Of a DNA stretch of 64,000 bases, positions 62,031-64,000 are shown one piece after another. A program made the translations under genes and the position numbers. The stretch spans positions 124,001 through 188,000 of the forward strand of contig RSEH01000040.1 of the NCBI GenBank assembly GCA_006503475.1, in the 5' to 3' direction. The notes under the pieces are model-generated. The model was not told the DNA's origin and searched no databases. It saw only the letters and a program-made list of their open reading frames with translations. The number at the start of each line of letters is the position of its first letter. The stretch's first letter is position 1. This DNA comes from Stentor roeselii. Its lineage: Eukaryota > Ciliophora > Heterotrichea > Heterotrichida > Stentoridae.

Positions 62031-64000
62031 TTAATTAAGTTCACAACTATAGCTTAACGATGATAAAATCAATGAATTTTTGCTAGTTCTTATGTCTCTT
62101 TTGATTTTACCGAGCGCCTTCAAACTTTGAAAACTTATAGATATTCTTAAATTTCTCCAATCTATCAAACTATATCTTGAACATAAATCTTTAAGCAACA
62201 AAATGTTAAAATACTTACAAAAATAAAATTGCATCCCTTGACATCTTATAATTTTCAATAATTTATCAAACTTATCATAAACAAAAAAATCATAATTAAA
62301 ATCGATGAACACAAAACAATCAGATGAAAACTTCCCCGAAAGTATTCTTTGTGGTAAGTCTATTAAACATCTAGATGATCTCAAGTTAATCATACGTGAT
62401 TTATTTTCAGTAGAAAAACAAAGAATGTTTAAATCTTTTGATAAAGAAACAAAAAGAATCTTCGATATTTCTAAAAAATATCTACTCTTTACTTTAAAAT
62501 CACAACAATTAACAACATAAATATCACCGCTTGATGTTCCGCATAGTAAAATCGAGTTCACAAGAGATAAACTAAAAATATCACAACCAAACTCTATTGA
62601 TTTTATATCTTTCAATGATTTTAAACTAAAGAAGTAAAGTCTGTCATAGCCATAAATAATCAAATTCATTTTTAATGATATACACAAACAATTCGTATTA
62701 ATTCTGTTGAGTTTAGTTATTGCTAATGTCTTGGAAGAACAGATATTGAATTTGCTGATCTGACAATCAAGTCCTATAAAGTAAAGGTATTTTTTTGATA
62801 CTTGAATGCATTTAATTAGATAGGAAGGGTAAAAAAAGAAATTTTTTAGTTGAAATGATTTTGGACACCATAGTTTTACAAAAAAGTCATCCGAGCATGT
62901 TGCAAATATTGAAATATGTTTGCAAAAATCTATTGAGTTCACTATACCCAAATGGGCTTTTAAACTACTTAACAAGCAGAGATTTTTTGAATCTATAAAT
63001 TGAACCCACCCATCTGTATGTCCAGTCATCAGTATTTCACGCTCTTCAGCTAAACAACTGACATTCACACCATCTCTAAAATAAACATTTTTCAAAGATT
63101 TTAAATTGTTTAATTCAAAATTTTTGATAAGTCCTTCTAAACAAACAACAATTATTTGTCGGGATTTGGATTTGAATGATACAAATCGAATTGATGAGCC
63201 TGTATTTATCAAGAAAATTAGTGAGGGTTTAAAAGTATTCCAAATTCTGATCGTTTTATCATTCGATCCGCTTAAAATACAAGTTGAATTTTTCATAAAC
63301 TTTACAATAATCAAAGAATTTTCATGACCACAGAAGACTGTTTTGATTTTTTTTGATTTTAAATTCCACAAACAAATTAAGCGGTCCTCACCACCTGATA
63401 ATGCATAATTTGATGAGAAATCAATGTCAAGAGTAAAAATACCTGACTTATGATGTAATAGGCATGCAGTCTGATGTAGAGTCTCCGGGTTCCAGATTCT
63501 GACCCTTGAATCTACCCCTCCACTGATTAGGAATTTTTGATCTTTAGAAAGACACAACGAAGAAATTTTTTGAAGTCGATTATAAATAAAATGATTGAAA
63601 TTCATATTGGCTTGTTTTTTTAAGTATTTAAAGATTGTTATTTGTTTGACTGGATGTTTGTTCATGTTTTTCATTATAATGAAAAGCATATTTGAGTAAT
63701 TATTATCAGGTACTTTGCTAAATTGATTATGAATTTCGGTAAATATGAAATTTTTATCGGGTTTTGAAATGAATTGCAAGGGGTTACTTTTCTCAAATGC
63801 ATAAAATAAATGTTGAGGTAAAGTAACCCAAAACCATTTTGATTTGAAAAAGGATAACTTTATTAGTTGGCATCGTCCAAGTATATAATATTCGAATTTT
63901 ATTACTTTTTTTTTCGATTTATACGTTTTTATATTGTGGTTTATTGATTTTCTTATGTGATCTTTAAGATCTTTAGATGAGATAAAATTTATTTGACAAC
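62031..64000 (-). CDS. WD40-repeat protein, 5' end outside the window, 655 residues visible
   Basis: The frame is open to the window edge. The apparent start at 63779 is only a TTG, and in-frame codons continue upstream (basic region with S-K-K-K-V-I-K-F, then L-P-Q-H-L-F-Y-A-F-E-K), so the gene is cut by the window. WD repeats begin near 63550: L-I-S-G-G-V-D-S-R-V-R-I-W-N, A-L-S-G-G-E-D-R-L-I-C-L-W-N, I-L-S-G-S-N-D-K-T-I-R-I-W-N, F-A-T-C-S-D-D-F-F-V-K-L-W. Further, weaker blades follow, enough for two propellers. A protein-interaction scaffold of unknown partners. Stop TAA. Confidence 0.8.
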   Translation of the reverse strand, partial: CQINFISSKDLKDHIRKSINHNIKTYKSKKKVIKFEYYILGRCQLIKLSFFKSKWFWVTLPQHLFYAFEKSNPLQFISKPDKNFIFTEIHNQFSKVPDNNYSNMLFIIMKNMNKHPVKQITIFKYLKKQANMNFNHFIYNRLQKISSLCLSKDQKFLISGGVDSRVRIWNPETLHQTACLLHHKSGIFTLDIDFSSNYALSGGEDRLICLWNLKSKKIKTVFCGHENSLIIVKFMKNSTCILSGSNDKTIRIWNTFKPSLIFLINTGSSIRFVSFKSKSRQIIVVCLEGLIKNFELNNLKSLKNVYFRDGVNVSCLAEEREILMTGHTDGWVQFIDSKNLCLLSSLKAHLGIVNSIDFCKHISIFATCSDDFFVKLWCPKSFQLKNFFFYPSYLIKCIQVSKKYLYFIGLDCQISKFNICSSKTLAITKLNRINTNCLCISLKMNLIIYGYDRLYFFSLKSLKDIKSIEFGCDIFSLSLVNSILLCGTSSGDIYVVNCCDFKVKSRYFLEISKILFVSLSKDLNILCFSTENKSRMINLRSSRCLIDLPQRILSGKFSSDCFVFIDFNYDFFVYDKFDKLLKIIRCQGMQFYFCKYFNILLLKDLCSRYSLIDWRNLRISISFQSLKALGKIKRDIRTSKNSLILSSLSYSCELN

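Noticed and set aside
63781-63829. Inverted repeat GGGTTACTTT...AAAGTAACCC as promoter hairpin
   Set aside because: The WD40 frame runs through it to the window edge, so it is coding sequence; a fortuitous hairpin is more likely.

Overview
The window looks like macronuclear DNA of a heterotrich ciliate, most like Stentor (inference). The base composition is strongly AT-rich, and genes are tightly packed on both strands with no repeated transposon families visible. Long proteins are encoded almost without interruption. Four genes carry spliceosomal introns of exactly 15 nt (GTAA...AG), the hallmark of heterotrichs. Ciliary (IFT22, IFT57) and typically ciliate surface-protein genes are present. 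The standard code fits every gene. However, none of the 22 visible gene ends uses TGA, and TGA is not used as a sense codon either.

Layout. 1-6.98 kb: 5'-truncated helical-repeat gene with a 119-nt tandem array at its 3' end, P4-ATPase flippase, PH-domain protein (its stop codon abuts that of the flippase) and a coiled-coil protein. 7.3-12.9 kb: YANK/STK32-like kinase, IQ-motif protein, mitochondrial VDAC and a small unknown protein. 14.1-26.2 kb: coiled-coil/lysine-rich protein, ALIX/BRO1, a K+ channel with cyclic-nucleotide-binding domain, IFT22, SWEET-like transporter with an 84-nt array at its 3' end, arrestin-like protein, a Y-family polymerase of the Pol kappa lineage that has lost key catalytic residues, IFT57 and a small basic protein. 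26.2-31.8 kb: gene-poor, with one WD40 gene broken by a frameshift at an A-tract. 31.8-38.8 kb: a 2345-residue UvrD-type helicase with TPR-like repeats (TRANK1-like). 39.3-42.7 kb: kelch plus Cys-rich membrane protein. 43.6-44.1 kb: decayed secreted Cys-rich gene. 44.7-59.4 kb: one uninterrupted gene for a 4905-residue receptor with over a hundred Cys-rich furin-like units, a PKD/REJ-like region and about five membrane segments. 59.4-64 kb: decayed coiled-coil and WD40 relics, then a WD40 gene running off the window.

How the genes relate. There are no operons. IFT22 and IFT57 are both IFT-B subunits. The flippase, ALIX, arrestin-like, PH and channel proteins act at membranes. The kelch/Cys-rich and REJ/Cys-rich proteins are probably cell-surface molecules.

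The most notable items are: the catalytically degenerate Pol kappa-like protein; the two-level repeat of the giant receptor (about 31-residue units inside an about 310-residue higher-order repeat); tandem arrays that begin inside the last codons of genes; the absence of TGA; and block-wise switching of strand composition inside genes.
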